DNA of 55,576 bases from Nonomuraea sp. PA05 (GTDB taxonomy: Bacteria > Actinomycetota > Actinomycetes > Streptosporangiales > Streptosporangiaceae), in the NCBI RefSeq assembly GCF_008086045.1, contig NZ_VSEY01000064.1:1-55576 (forward strand), in the 5' to 3' direction. This document shows, in pieces, positions 33,775 through 42,354 of this stretch (its first letter is position 1; every line of letters starts with the position of its first letter). The translations under genes were made by a program, and so were the position numbers. The notes under the pieces were generated by a model. It was not told where the DNA came from. It searched no databases and saw only the letters and a list, made by a program, of their open reading frames with translations.

Positions 33775-34757
33775 TCCTGGTCACCGGCGGAACCGGACAC
33801 CTCGGTGCGAACCTCGTCAGACGCCTGCTCGCCGACCAGGCGGCCGTCCGCGTGCTCGTACGGCCGGGCAGCCGCGGCGAGGCGCTCGACGGCCTGCCCG
33901 TCGAACGCGTCGAGGGCGACCTGCGCGACGAGGACGCCCTGGCCCGCGCGGTGTCGGGCTGCGAACGCGTCTACCACTGCGCCGCCAGGATCTCTACCAG
34001 GGCGGGACGCGAGCGGGAGCTCTTCGACTGCAACGTGGCGGGCACCGGCAACCTCCTGGCCGCGGCCCGGCGGGCGGACGTGCGCAGGGTCGTCGTCACC
34101 GGCTCGCTCAGCGCGGTCGGCCACGAGCCCGGGCGGCCCAGCGACGAGACGATGCCGTTCTACCCCTTCGGCCAGGTGCTGCCGTACTCGCACACCAAGG
34201 CCCTGGTCGAGCACGAATGCCTCAAAGCCGTCGTCGCGGGGCTGGACGTGGTGATCGCCGTCTCGACGGCGATCGTCGGGCCGCACGACCACGGCCCGTC
34301 CCGGCTGGGCCGGACGCTGCTCGACTTCGCCCGAGGCCGGCTGCGCGCCTACGTGCCCGGCGGCTTCGAGTTCGTCAACGCCGCCGACCTCGCGCGGGGG
34401 CACCTGCTGGCCATGGAGCGCGGCACGACCGGCCACCGCTACATCTTTTCGACCCAGTTCCTGACCGTGGAGCAACTGCTCGGCCTCTGCGCGAGCGCAC
34501 TGGGGCGATCGGTGTTGCCGGTGCGGGTGCCGGGGCCGCTGATGTCGGCCGCCGCCGCCGTCACCGACCCGCTCGTGCGCCGCCTGCGGCCCGGCGCCCC
34601 GCAACGCTTCACCCCGGCCGCCGTCCGGTTCCTGCGCTCGCAGCGCCGGGCCGACACCGGCAAGGCCCGCCGCGAGCTGGGCTACCGGCCGACGTCCATC
34701 GCCGAGGCGGTGGCGGAGGCGTACGCGTGCTTCCGCCGCCGCGGATTGCTGAGGTGA
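33771..34757 (+). CDS. Extended SDR (HpnA / 3-beta-HSD-like), candidate sterol C-4 decarboxylase/dehydrogenase
   Basis: A 328-residue NAD(P)-dependent extended short-chain dehydrogenase. ILVTGGTGHLGANLVRRLL is the cofactor fold at the N-terminus; VVTGSLSAVG and YSHTK (YxxxK) form the catalytic site. By sequence it falls near HpnA (hopanoid-associated epimerase) and 3-beta-hydroxysteroid dehydrogenase-like proteins. Beside a Rieske oxygenase, CYP51 and an oxidosqualene cyclase, the most economical role is the NAD-dependent step of C-4 demethylation, as SdmB does in Methylococcus; this is inference. The GTG at 33771 overlaps the MMPL stop. P450 follows after 2 bp. Confidence 0.72.
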   Translation: MILVTGGTGHLGANLVRRLLADQAAVRVLVRPGSRGEALDGLPVERVEGDLRDEDALARAVSGCERVYHCAARISTRAGRERELFDCNVAGTGNLLAAARRADVRRVVVTGSLSAVGHEPGRPSDETMPFYPFGQVLPYSHTKALVEHECLKAVVAGLDVVIAVSTAIVGPHDHGPSRLGRTLLDFARGRLRAYVPGGFEFVNAADLARGHLLAMERGTTGHRYIFSTQFLTVEQLLGLCASALGRSVLPVRVPGPLMSAAAAVTDPLVRRLRPGAPQRFTPAAVRFLRSQRRADTGKARRELGYRPTSIAEAVAEAYACFRRRGLLR

Positions 34758-34759
34758 CC

Positions 34760-36169
34760 ATGCCCCGTCCTCCCCGGCTGCCCGGCGGGCTGCCCTGGCT
34801 CGGGCACGCCCGCGCGTTCGGCCGTGACCCCGTGTCCTTCCTGCGCCGGGGCCGCGAAGCGGCCGGCGACGTCTACTCCTTCCACCTGCTCGGCCAGGAG
34901 GTGGTCTTCGCGTGCGGCCCGCCGGCCCACGAGACGGTCTTCCACGCGGACGAGTCCGTGCTCAGCCCGCGCGAGGCCTACCGGTTCATGTCGCCGGTGT
35001 TCGGCGCGGGCATCGCCTACGACGCCGAGCCCGCGGTGATGGACGAGCAGCTCGGCTTCGTCCGCCCGGCGTTGACCTCCGCCCGGCTGCAGACCTACCT
35101 GGACCTGATGGTGGGGGAGGCGGAGGAGTACTTCTCGCGCTGGGGCCGCGAGGGCACGGCCGACCTGGCGGTGTCGCTGAACGAGCTGACCGTCGCCATC
35201 GCCGGCCGGTGCCTGGTGGGGGAGGAGTTCCAGCAGCGGCTGAGCGGCGAGCTGCCGGGGCTCTACCACGACCTGGAGTCCGGCATCCGGCTGGCGGGGC
35301 TGCTCAACCCGTACCTGCCGCTGCCCGCCTTCCGCCGCCGCGACCGGGCCCGCCGCCGCATCGCCGCCGCCATCGGCGAGATCGTCAGGGAGCGGCGCCG
35401 CACCCCCGCTCCTGACCGCCCCGACCTGCTGTCGGTGCTGATGGCCTCGTCGTACGCCGACGGCAGCCCCCTGACGGAGGAGACCGTCGCGGGGCTCCTC
35501 CTCGCGCTGATCTTCGCCGGCCAGCACACCAGCGCCGTCCTGGCCACCTGGACCGGCGTCCTGCTCCTCGAACACCCCGAGCACCTGCCGCCGCTCCTCG
35601 CCGAGCTGGACGCGGCCTTCGCCACCGCCGCCGACACCGCCACCGCCGCCGCCGACACTGCCACCGCCGCCGCCCCGGACGCCGGTTCCGCCCTCGACCT
35701 GCGCACCCTCCTGCGCCTGCAACGGCTGGACCACTGCGTACGCGAGGCGGAACGCCTCCGCCCCCCGCTGGTCGTGCTCCTGCGCAAGGCCCTGCGGCCG
35801 ATCGACATCGACGGCCACCGCGTCGAACCGGGCACGCTCGTGATGCTCTCCCCGGGCGTCTCCCACCGCCTGCCGCACCTCTTCCGCGACCCCGACCGCT
35901 ACGACCCCGGCCGCCACGCCCAGGGCCGGGAGGAGGGCAAGGCCGCGTACAGCCTCATCGGCTTCGGCGGCGGCAAGCACCGGTGCGTCGGCCTCGCCTT
36001 CGCCTACCAGCAGGTCAAGGTCATCTGGGCGGTGCTGCTGCGCCGCTTCGAGCTGGAGCTCGTGCGGAGCCCCAACCCTCCTGACTACTCCACCTTCGTC
36101 CCAGGACCGCGCGCCCCCTGCCTGGTCCGCTACCGCAGCCGCCAGAGCGCCTCTCAGGGAGAACGATGA
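34760..36169 (+). CDS. Cytochrome P450, CYP51-type sterol 14-alpha-demethylase
   Basis: A 469-residue P450. The substrate-recognition segment EAYRFMSPVFGAGIAYD matches the CYP51 signature (Y-x-F/L-x-x-P-x-F-G-x-G-x-x-Y-D). The I-helix LIFAGQHTSAVLATWTG has the AGQHTS motif nearly diagnostic for CYP51, EAERLR is the ExxR motif, and the haem loop is FGGGKHRCVG with the Cys ligand. CYP51 removes the 14-alpha-methyl of lanosterol-like sterols in three oxygen-dependent steps. There is no N-terminal membrane anchor, as in other bacterial CYP51s, so it is soluble. An Ala/Thr/Asp low-complexity insert (ATAADTATAAADTATAAAP) sits between the I and K helices. The ATG at 34760 follows GAGG; the stop overlaps the Rieske start (ATGA). 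Confidence 0.88.
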   Translation: MPRPPRLPGGLPWLGHARAFGRDPVSFLRRGREAAGDVYSFHLLGQEVVFACGPPAHETVFHADESVLSPREAYRFMSPVFGAGIAYDAEPAVMDEQLGFVRPALTSARLQTYLDLMVGEAEEYFSRWGREGTADLAVSLNELTVAIAGRCLVGEEFQQRLSGELPGLYHDLESGIRLAGLLNPYLPLPAFRRRDRARRRIAAAIGEIVRERRRTPAPDRPDLLSVLMASSYADGSPLTEETVAGLLLALIFAGQHTSAVLATWTGVLLLEHPEHLPPLLAELDAAFATAADTATAAADTATAAAPDAGSALDLRTLLRLQRLDHCVREAERLRPPLVVLLRKALRPIDIDGHRVEPGTLVMLSPGVSHRLPHLFRDPDRYDPGRHAQGREEGKAAYSLIGFGGGKHRCVGLAFAYQQVKVIWAVLLRRFELELVRSPNPPDYSTFVPGPRAPCLVRYRSRQSASQGER

Positions 36170-37269
36170 GAGCCGACCACTTCGCCCGCGAGCCGGGCCC
36201 GCCGCCCTCCTTCGCCGAGGCCCGCAACAAGCGGCAGCGGGTCCGCGCCGCCGGACTGGACCCCGACTACTGGTACGCCGTCGAGTACGACAGGGCCGTG
36301 GCTCCAGGCCAGGTCGTCGAGGCGCGGTTCTGGAACCGGTCCATCGCCCTCTACCGAGGCTCCGACGGTCAGGTGCGGGCCCTGGAGAACCGCTGCGCCC
36401 ACCGTCAGCTCAAGCTGTCCAGGGGCGAGGTCGACGGCTGCCACCTGACCTGCACCTACCACGGCTGGACGTACGACGGCGAGGGCAACGTCGTCCACTA
36501 CGCGCACGACCTGTTCGGCCGCGCCCAGCCCGAGGTCCGGGTGCGCAGCTATCCGGTACGCGTCCGCCACGGCCTCATCTGGCTCTTCCCCGGCGACCCC
36601 GCGATGGCCGCCGAACGCGACATCCCCGACATCCCCGAGATCGAGGGCCCCCGCCCCTGGGCCCGCGTGGAGGCCGACTTCACCTGGCGCGCCCACCACT
36701 CGATGATCATCGACAACGTCAGCGACTTCACCCACGCCTACCTGCACCGCAAGTACCGCCCCTTCTGGGACGCCCGGCTCACCGGCCACGAGCTGCGCGG
36801 CGACCGGGTGTTCCTCAGCTACGACACGCTGATCGGCGGCGGCCGGATCTCCGGGCTGCTCGTCGACCGGCGCAGGGGCGACACCACCAGGATCGACCTC
36901 TGCTTCGACTACCCCTACCAGCGCTCCGACACCGGCGGCATCATCAAGCACTGGTGCTTCGTGCTGCCCATCGACAGGACCACCACCCGCGTGTTCTTCA
37001 TCTTCTACTTCGACGCCTTCCGGATCCCGTTCACCCCGTTCCGCTTCCCCCGGTGGGCCATGAGACCGCTGCTGAAGCTGGGTGGCGCGCTCTCCGTCCG
37101 GCCACTGCTCCTGGAGGACGGCGCCGCCGTCGAGGCCGAGCAGGCCGGCTACGAACGCAACCACGCCTCGCCCATCGTCGAGCTCAACCCGGCGGTGCAC
37201 CTGTTCCAGGACCTGACCGTCCGCAAGTGGCAGGACTATCTCGACCGTGCCGGCCGGGGGCGCGCATGA
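36166..37269 (+). CDS. Rieske non-haem iron oxygenase, candidate sterol C-4 demethylase (SdmA-like)
   Basis: A 367-residue oxygenase alpha subunit. The Rieske [2Fe-2S] site is CAHRQLKLSRGEVDG followed by CHLTCTYHGW (C-x-H, then C-x-x-H) at about residues 77-105. The mononuclear iron site is IIDNVSDFTHAYLHRKY (D, H, H ligands) near residue 185. The family includes ring-hydroxylating and sterol-modifying oxygenases (SdmA in Methylococcus, DAF-36/Neverland 7-desaturase in animals). Within this operon, oxidation of C-4 methyl groups or 7-desaturation are the leading options. It needs a ferredoxin and reductase, neither of which is in the cluster. Both ends are ATGA overlaps. Confidence 0.85.
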   Translation: MRADHFAREPGPPPSFAEARNKRQRVRAAGLDPDYWYAVEYDRAVAPGQVVEARFWNRSIALYRGSDGQVRALENRCAHRQLKLSRGEVDGCHLTCTYHGWTYDGEGNVVHYAHDLFGRAQPEVRVRSYPVRVRHGLIWLFPGDPAMAAERDIPDIPEIEGPRPWARVEADFTWRAHHSMIIDNVSDFTHAYLHRKYRPFWDARLTGHELRGDRVFLSYDTLIGGGRISGLLVDRRRGDTTRIDLCFDYPYQRSDTGGIIKHWCFVLPIDRTTTRVFFIFYFDAFRIPFTPFRFPRWAMRPLLKLGGALSVRPLLLEDGAAVEAEQAGYERNHASPIVELNPAVHLFQDLTVRKWQDYLDRAGRGRA

Positions 37270-39206
37270 CCGCCGAGCAGGCACACCGGCTCGCCCTGCG
37301 CCACCTCACCGGCCTCCAGCGGGACGACGGCTCCTGGGAGGGCGAGATGGTGTGGAACACCATGATCCTCTCCCAGTACGTGATCGTCCGCCACGTCGTC
37401 GGCCGCCCCGTGACCGACCAGGCGGAACGCGAGGACATCCTGCTCCACTACCGCCTGACCCGCACCGGCGAGGGCGGCTGGGGCATGCATCCGGAATCCG
37501 GCCCCTACGTCTTCTTCACCACCCTCGCCTACGTCGCGCTGCGCCTGCTCGGCGTGCCCCCCGGTGACCCGCTCGCCGCCCAGGCCCGCGCGTGGCTGCA
37601 CCGGCAGCCCGGCGGCGTCCAGGCGATCCCGACGTGGGGCAAGCTGTGGCTGTCGCTGCTCGGCCTCTACCACTACGACGGCGTCAACCCGTTCCCGCCC
37701 GAGCTGTTCCTGCTGCCCCGCGCGCTGCCCGCGCACCCGGACCGGCTCTACTGCCACACGCGCGCCATCTACCAGGCCCTCGCCTACCTCTACGGCCGCC
37801 GCTTCCACGCCGACCCGGGCGCCCTCACCGCCCAGCTCCGCACCGAGCTGCACGGGGAGCGGGCCAAGACCCCGGACGCCTTCGCCGCCTGCCGCGACGC
37901 GCTCAGCCCCGCCGACACCCACGTCGCGCCGTCCGCGCCGCTGCGCCTGCTGCACCGTCTGCTGCTCGGCTGCGAGCGGGCGATCCCGGACGGGGTGCGG
38001 CAGCGGGCGCTGAGCCGGTGCCTGCGGCGGGTCGTCGAGGAGCAGCGCGCCACCGGGCACCTGGCGTTGTCGCCGGTCAACGGGCTGCTCAACTGCCTGG
38101 TGCTGTTCGCCGCCGATCCCCGTCACCCCGAGCTCGGGCCGAGCTTGGCGGGGCTCGAGTACTGGCGGTGGCGCGATCCGCAGGAGGGCATCCGGTACTG
38201 CGGGGCGCGGTCGCACTCATGGGACACCGCGTTCGCCCTGGAAGCACTCACGGCGGGCGACGGAGGGGCCCGCGTCGTCCATGCCGTGCGCGCCGGCGCC
38301 GCGTTCCTGAGCGGCGCGCAGCTCACCGAACCGCTGCCCGCCCCGGCCCCCGAGGGCCGCGCCCCGATCACGGGCGGCTGGTGCTTCTCCGAAGGCGGCC
38401 ACCGCTGGCCCGTCAGCGACTGCACCGCCGAAGCGCTCGCCGCCCTCGCCGCCGCCCCCGGCGTGCCGCTCCCGCCCGCCAGGATGGCCGCCGCCGCCGC
38501 GTTCATCCTCGACCGCCAGAACCGCGACGGCGGCTTCGGCACCTACGAGGCCCGCCGCGGGCCGCGGCTGCTGGAGGCTCTCAACCCGTCGGAGATGTAC
38601 GCCCGCTGCATGGTCGAGGGCTCGTACGCCGAATGCACGGGCTCGGCACTGACGGGGCTGGCCCGCGCCATGCCGTACCTGGGGGGAGGGGTGCGCGCCC
38701 GCGCCCGCGACGGCATCCGGCGCGGCACCCGCTTCCTCCTCCGCCAGCAACTCCCCACCGGGGCCTTTCCCGCCGTCTGGGGCGTGCACCACACCTACGG
38801 CACCTTCATGGCGGTACGCGGCCTGCGCGCCGCCGGGCTCAGGCCCGACGCTCCCGAACTCGGCCGGGCGGCGGCCTGGGTGCGCGGCGCGCGGCGGCCC
38901 GATGGCGGCTGGGGGGAGCACTACTCGGGATGCCTGGAACGGCGGCACGTGGCCCATCCTCGCAGCCAGCCCGTGATGACCGCGTGGGCCGTGCTGGCGC
39001 TGCTGTTCTGCGGGGCCGTGGACGATGAGGTGACCGCGGGTGGGGTGGAGTGGTTGCGCCGGCATCAGAACGCGGACGGCTCCTGGACCCAGGAGGCTGT
39101 CACCGGGGTGTTCTTCGGCACCGCGATGCTGCACTACCGGCTCTACGCCGCCTACTTCCCGGCCTGGGCACTCGGCGCCTACCTGCGTGCCCGAGCAGCT
39201 GAATGA
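37266..39206 (+). CDS. Oxidosqualene cyclase (lanosterol/cycloartenol synthase type)
   Basis: A 646-residue triterpene cyclase. WPVSDCTAEALAAL is the DCTAE motif whose Asp protonates the epoxide in oxidosqualene cyclases; squalene-hopene cyclases have DxDD instead. QW repeats are seen at QNRDGGFGTYE, RPDGGWGEHYSG and QNADGSW, and the C-terminus TGVFFGTAMLHYRLYAAYF matches OSC. By hand alignment to eukaryotic enzymes, the residue two before SDC is Pro and that immediately before SDC is Val (lanosterol-synthase-like), the upstream position is His (cycloartenol-synthase-like), and the Thr381/Tyr410 position appears to be Gly. Product therefore uncertain. The enzyme is monotopic on the membrane. 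It ends 16 bp from the convergent HpnE gene. Confidence 0.9.
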   Translation: MTAEQAHRLALRHLTGLQRDDGSWEGEMVWNTMILSQYVIVRHVVGRPVTDQAEREDILLHYRLTRTGEGGWGMHPESGPYVFFTTLAYVALRLLGVPPGDPLAAQARAWLHRQPGGVQAIPTWGKLWLSLLGLYHYDGVNPFPPELFLLPRALPAHPDRLYCHTRAIYQALAYLYGRRFHADPGALTAQLRTELHGERAKTPDAFAACRDALSPADTHVAPSAPLRLLHRLLLGCERAIPDGVRQRALSRCLRRVVEEQRATGHLALSPVNGLLNCLVLFAADPRHPELGPSLAGLEYWRWRDPQEGIRYCGARSHSWDTAFALEALTAGDGGARVVHAVRAGAAFLSGAQLTEPLPAPAPEGRAPITGGWCFSEGGHRWPVSDCTAEALAALAAAPGVPLPPARMAAAAAFILDRQNRDGGFGTYEARRGPRLLEALNPSEMYARCMVEGSYAECTGSALTGLARAMPYLGGGVRARARDGIRRGTRFLLRQQLPTGAFPAVWGVHHTYGTFMAVRGLRAAGLRPDAPELGRAAAWVRGARRPDGGWGEHYSGCLERRHVAHPRSQPVMTAWAVLALLFCGAVDDEVTAGGVEWLRRHQNADGSWTQEAVTGVFFGTAMLHYRLYAAYFPAWALGAYLRARAAE

Positions 39207-39222
39207 CGAGGCGGCGGGCGGC

Positions 39223-40539
39223 TTACGCGGGCGGCCCGCTGAGCAGCGCCTCGGCGGCGGCCCTGCCGCTGCGTACCGCGCCCTCCATGGTGGCGGGCCA
39301 CCCGGTGGCCGTCCACGCGCCGGCCAGGAACACCCGCGGCGACCCCGTCCGGGGCCCGGGCCGGAGCGCGGCGGTCCCCGGCGCGCCCAGGAAGGTGGCG
39401 GAACGCTCCCGCGTCACGAAGAACTCCACCAGCCAGGCCCGCCGCGCCGCCGGGAACAACTCCGCCACGGCGCTGGGGAACACCCGACGGAACTCCTCCA
39501 CGGGCCAGTCCACCACCCGGGTGGCAGCCGACAGCGACACGGCGAGATACTGACCGCCGCACCCGGCCGCCGCGGTCCGATCGAAGACCCACTCGACGGG
39601 GGTGCCGACCCCGGCGGCGAAGGGCAGGTCGGTGACGCGACGGTCGTACCGCAGGTGCACGTTGACGATCGGCGAGGCGCCGAGCCGCGCGAAGCGGGAC
39701 GCGTCCGCGTCGGCCGCGGCGGGCACCAGCCGGGCGGCCACGTCGTGCGGCACCGCCAGCACCACGGCGTCGGCCCGCAGCGAGCCCCCCGCGTAGAACG
39801 CTTCGACCCCCTCCCCGTCCAGCGCGACGGCGCGCACCCGGGTGCGCGGCAGCACCCGCACCCCGGCCTCGCGCAGCGCCTCGCCCGCCGCCCGATCGTG
39901 GATGTCGCCCAGCGGGACGCGGGCGTACCCGAGGTCGGACGCGCCGGCGGCCGACAGCAGCCCGGTGCGGAACACCTGAGCGGCCAGCGCGAGCGACGCC
40001 TGCGCCGCGGAGGCGTTCAGCGTGGCCCTGCCGATCAGCTCCCACAGCCCTTCGAACGCGGCCACGGACTGGCCGCGCGCTTCGAGCCACTCGCCGAAGC
40101 TGCGCCGATCCACCTCCGGGTCGGACGGGTCCAGCCGCCGCATGGCCAGCACCGCCCGCGCGGCGGCCAGCCGCTGCCCCGCCGGGACGTGCGGGTACAC
40201 CGACAGGGCACGCGCCAGGTGCAGCGGCGCCGGCAGCCGGTCCCGGTACAGCCGCCCCCGCACACCGCGCGGGCCGAGCACCGGGATCGACAGGCGCGGC
40301 TGAATCTCGACCCTGTCGGCGGCCCGCACCCGCTCCAGGAACCACCGGTACGCCTCGCAGCAGCGCAGGAAGACATGCTGGCCGTTGTCCACGGTCAGCT
40401 CGCCCCGGCGGTAGGAGCAGGCGGCCCCGCCCAGCCGTGGCCGCGTCTCCGCCAGCTCGACGGTCACGCCCGCGTCGGCCAGCTCCAGCGCCGCCGCCGT
40501 GCCCGCCAGCCCGCCGCCCACCACCAGCACCCGTCTCAC
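39223..40539 (-). CDS. hpnE: Squalene-associated FAD-dependent desaturase HpnE
   Basis: A 438-residue flavoprotein of the phytoene-desaturase-like superfamily. VLVVGGGLAGTAAALELADA is the FAD fold, ETRPRLGGAACSY the second contact, and FLAGAWTATGWPATMEGAVR the C-terminal FAD motif. In bacteria HpnE reduces hydroxysqualene to squalene, the third step of the HpnCDE route from two farnesyl diphosphates. The GTG at 40539 overlaps the HpnD stop (GTGA). Last gene of the leftward hpnC-hpnD-hpnE operon. Confidence 0.9.
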   Translation of the reverse strand: MRRVLVVGGGLAGTAAALELADAGVTVELAETRPRLGGAACSYRRGELTVDNGQHVFLRCCEAYRWFLERVRAADRVEIQPRLSIPVLGPRGVRGRLYRDRLPAPLHLARALSVYPHVPAGQRLAAARAVLAMRRLDPSDPEVDRRSFGEWLEARGQSVAAFEGLWELIGRATLNASAAQASLALAAQVFRTGLLSAAGASDLGYARVPLGDIHDRAAGEALREAGVRVLPRTRVRAVALDGEGVEAFYAGGSLRADAVVLAVPHDVAARLVPAAADADASRFARLGASPIVNVHLRYDRRVTDLPFAAGVGTPVEWVFDRTAAAGCGGQYLAVSLSAATRVVDWPVEEFRRVFPSAVAELFPAARRAWLVEFFVTRERSATFLGAPGTAALRPGPRTGSPRVFLAGAWTATGWPATMEGAVRSGRAAAEALLSGPPA

Positions 40540-41432
40540 CAGATCTCCTTCACTCCGGTACCGTCGGGCAGCAGCAGTGCCCGCGCCGCCACGCCGGTTT
40601 TGGCCAGGCCGGGCACCGTCACCCGGCGCTCCAGCACCTGGAGCGGGTCGCGGGCGATGCGCCGCAGCACCGCGCGGTAGACGCCGCTCATGGCGGCCAC
40701 GCACGCCGCCTGCCTGCGGCCGATCAGTGGCAGCAGCCGCAGCCCGTCCCGCATGAGGCCGTCCGCCCTGGCCGCCTGGAAGCGCACCAGCTCGGCGAAG
40801 GCGGGGGTGGGCGCGGGCGTGCCCGTGCAGCCGAAGCGGGCCACGTCCTCGGCGGGCAGGTAGTGGCGGCCGCACGCCAGGTCCTCGCGGAGGTCGCGCA
40901 GGATGTTGGTGACTTGCAGGCCGGTGCCGAGGGAGTCGGCGAGCGTGTCGGCGCGTTCCCGGTCGGCGGCCTGGAACACCGCGACCGACAGCCTGCCGAT
41001 CGTGCCGGCCACCCGATGGCAGTAGAGCGCGAGGTCGGGCCAGGTGGCGTAGCGCGTGCCGCGCACGTCCATCTCGACGCCGTCGACGAGGTCGGCGAAC
41101 GCCCGCAACGGCAGCCCGAACCTGCGCGTGGCATCGGCCACCGCGGCCAGGACACGCCCGTCCTCCGCTCCTCGCCCGCCCTCCTCGTCCAGGTGGCCGA
41201 TCTGCTCACGGACGCGCTGGAGGTGAGCGAGCTTGCGGTGCGGCGGCAGCGTGCCGTCCCCGATGTCGTCGATGCGCCGGGCCAGCGCGTAGACGGCGCA
41301 CATCGCCCGGCGCTGCCGCGCGGGCAGCAGCCAGATGCCGTACGCGAAGTTGCGAGCCTCCCGCCACGTCGTACGCTCGCACCAGGCATACGCGGCGTCC
41401 ACGGCGGCGGTGGCGCGCCCGTCCGGGGTCAC
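40536..41432 (-). CDS. hpnD: Presqualene diphosphate synthase HpnD
   Basis: A 298-residue trans-isoprenyl diphosphate synthase. Two Asp-rich motifs for the diphosphate-Mg sites are present: ARRIDDIGDG and NILRDLREDLACGRHYLP. FAYGIWLLPARQRRAMCAVY is the conserved N-terminal substrate region. HpnD condenses two farnesyl diphosphates to presqualene diphosphate. The GTG at 41432 overlaps the HpnC stop (GTGA), so the three genes are translationally chained. Confidence 0.9.
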   Translation of the reverse strand: MTPDGRATAAVDAAYAWCERTTWREARNFAYGIWLLPARQRRAMCAVYALARRIDDIGDGTLPPHRKLAHLQRVREQIGHLDEEGGRGAEDGRVLAAVADATRRFGLPLRAFADLVDGVEMDVRGTRYATWPDLALYCHRVAGTIGRLSVAVFQAADRERADTLADSLGTGLQVTNILRDLREDLACGRHYLPAEDVARFGCTGTPAPTPAFAELVRFQAARADGLMRDGLRLLPLIGRRQAACVAAMSGVYRAVLRRIARDPLQVLERRVTVPGLAKTGVAARALLLPDGTGVKEIW

Positions 41433-42256
41433 CGTCGCCGCCAGGTGGCGAGCAGCGCACGCGCGAACCCGGCCCGGCCGGGAACGGGCCGATGCGCCAG
41501 AACGTCATACCCGGCCCGCCGGATCGCCGCCAGCGCCGCGCGCCCGCCCGCCACGTACGCGGCGACCGCGAGCGCCTGCCGCCACGGCAGGGTCCTGATC
41601 AGCGGGACGCCCAGGTCCAGCAGCCGTTCGGCGCGTTCGCACTCGAAGGCGACCAGCGCCCGCAGGTTCCCGCGAGCGGACGGCGCGGCCAGGTCCTCCT
41701 CGGTGCACCCGAACCTGGTCAGATCCGCACCCGGCAGATAGATCCGCCCTCGCGCGTGGTCCTCGGCGACGTCCTGCACATGCTCGATGAGCTGAAGAGC
41801 ACTGCAGATCAGGTCGGACAACCGTGCCCTGGCGGGGGTCGCGGCGCCGAACGCGTGCAGGACGAGCCTGCCGACGGGGTTCGCCGACAGCGCGCAGTAG
41901 CCGAGCAGCTCGTCGAACGTGGCGTACCTGGTCACCCGCTGGTCACGCCGGTTGGCTTCGATCAGGTCCCGCAGCGGTCGCTGTGGCAGGCCGAGCTCGC
42001 GCACCGAGCGCTGGAGCGTCTGCAACACCGGGTGCCGGGGGCCGGCGGTGAAGACGCGGGTGACGTCGCGGTCCAGCTCGTCCAGGGCGGCTAGGCGGTC
42101 CCCGGCGTACTCGTCGCCGGCGTCGTCGACGAGGCGGGCGAAGCAGTAGAAGGCGATGAGGTGGCGGCGGGTGGACGCCGGCAGCAGGCGGAGGGCGACG
42201 GGGAAGTTCTCGTGGTGGGCCTTGTCCCTGATGGTCGCGGCGTCCGGCAGCCCGAT
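41429..42256 (-). CDS. hpnC: Hydroxysqualene synthase HpnC, non-canonical start
   Basis: A roughly 275-residue squalene-synthase-family enzyme that converts presqualene diphosphate to hydroxysqualene. The N-terminal ENFPVALRLLPASTRRHLIA and FARLVDDAGDE (first Asp motif) are encoded at about 42135-42211, and QDVAEDHARGRIYLP is the second motif. The conserved N-terminus lies upstream of the first in-frame GTG (42028), and no ATG, GTG or TTG occurs in frame between it and the stop at 42293-42295. AAGGAG at 42266-42271 is 9 nt before an ATC (42256); CTG codons at 42265 and 42250 are alternatives. The start given is provisional; a sequencing error is possible. Confidence 0.8.
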   Translation of the reverse strand: MGLPDAATIRDKAHHENFPVALRLLPASTRRHLIAFYCFARLVDDAGDEYAGDRLAALDELDRDVTRVFTAGPRHPVLQTLQRSVRELGLPQRPLRDLIEANRRDQRVTRYATFDELLGYCALSANPVGRLVLHAFGAATPARARLSDLICSALQLIEHVQDVAEDHARGRIYLPGADLTRFGCTEEDLAAPSARGNLRALVAFECERAERLLDLGVPLIRTLPWRQALAVAAYVAGGRAALAAIRRAGYDVLAHRPVPGRAGFARALLATWRRR

Positions 42257-42301
42257 GGCACTCAGCTCCTTCGTGTGGACGAGGTCAAGCGACTACACAC
42301 T

Positions 42302-42337
42302 GTTACTATAGGCGAGTATATGACTACGGAGAGTGTC
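42302..42337. promoter_or_regulatory. 36-bp dyad operator, site 2 (hpnC / GGR-like)
   Basis: The right half ATGACTACGGAGAGTGTC matches site 1 (31386) at 14 of 18 positions, including ACTAC and GAGAGTG. The left half GTTACTATAGGCGAGTAT keeps the outer TTACT and inner TAT but is weaker. An extra ACTAC lies at 42292. It sits midway between the divergent hpnCDE and GGR/squalene monooxygenase operons and overlaps -10-like TATAGT/TATACT sequences of the leftward promoter. Confidence 0.6.
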
Positions 42338-42354
42338 TGACGATAGGGGCTCCG

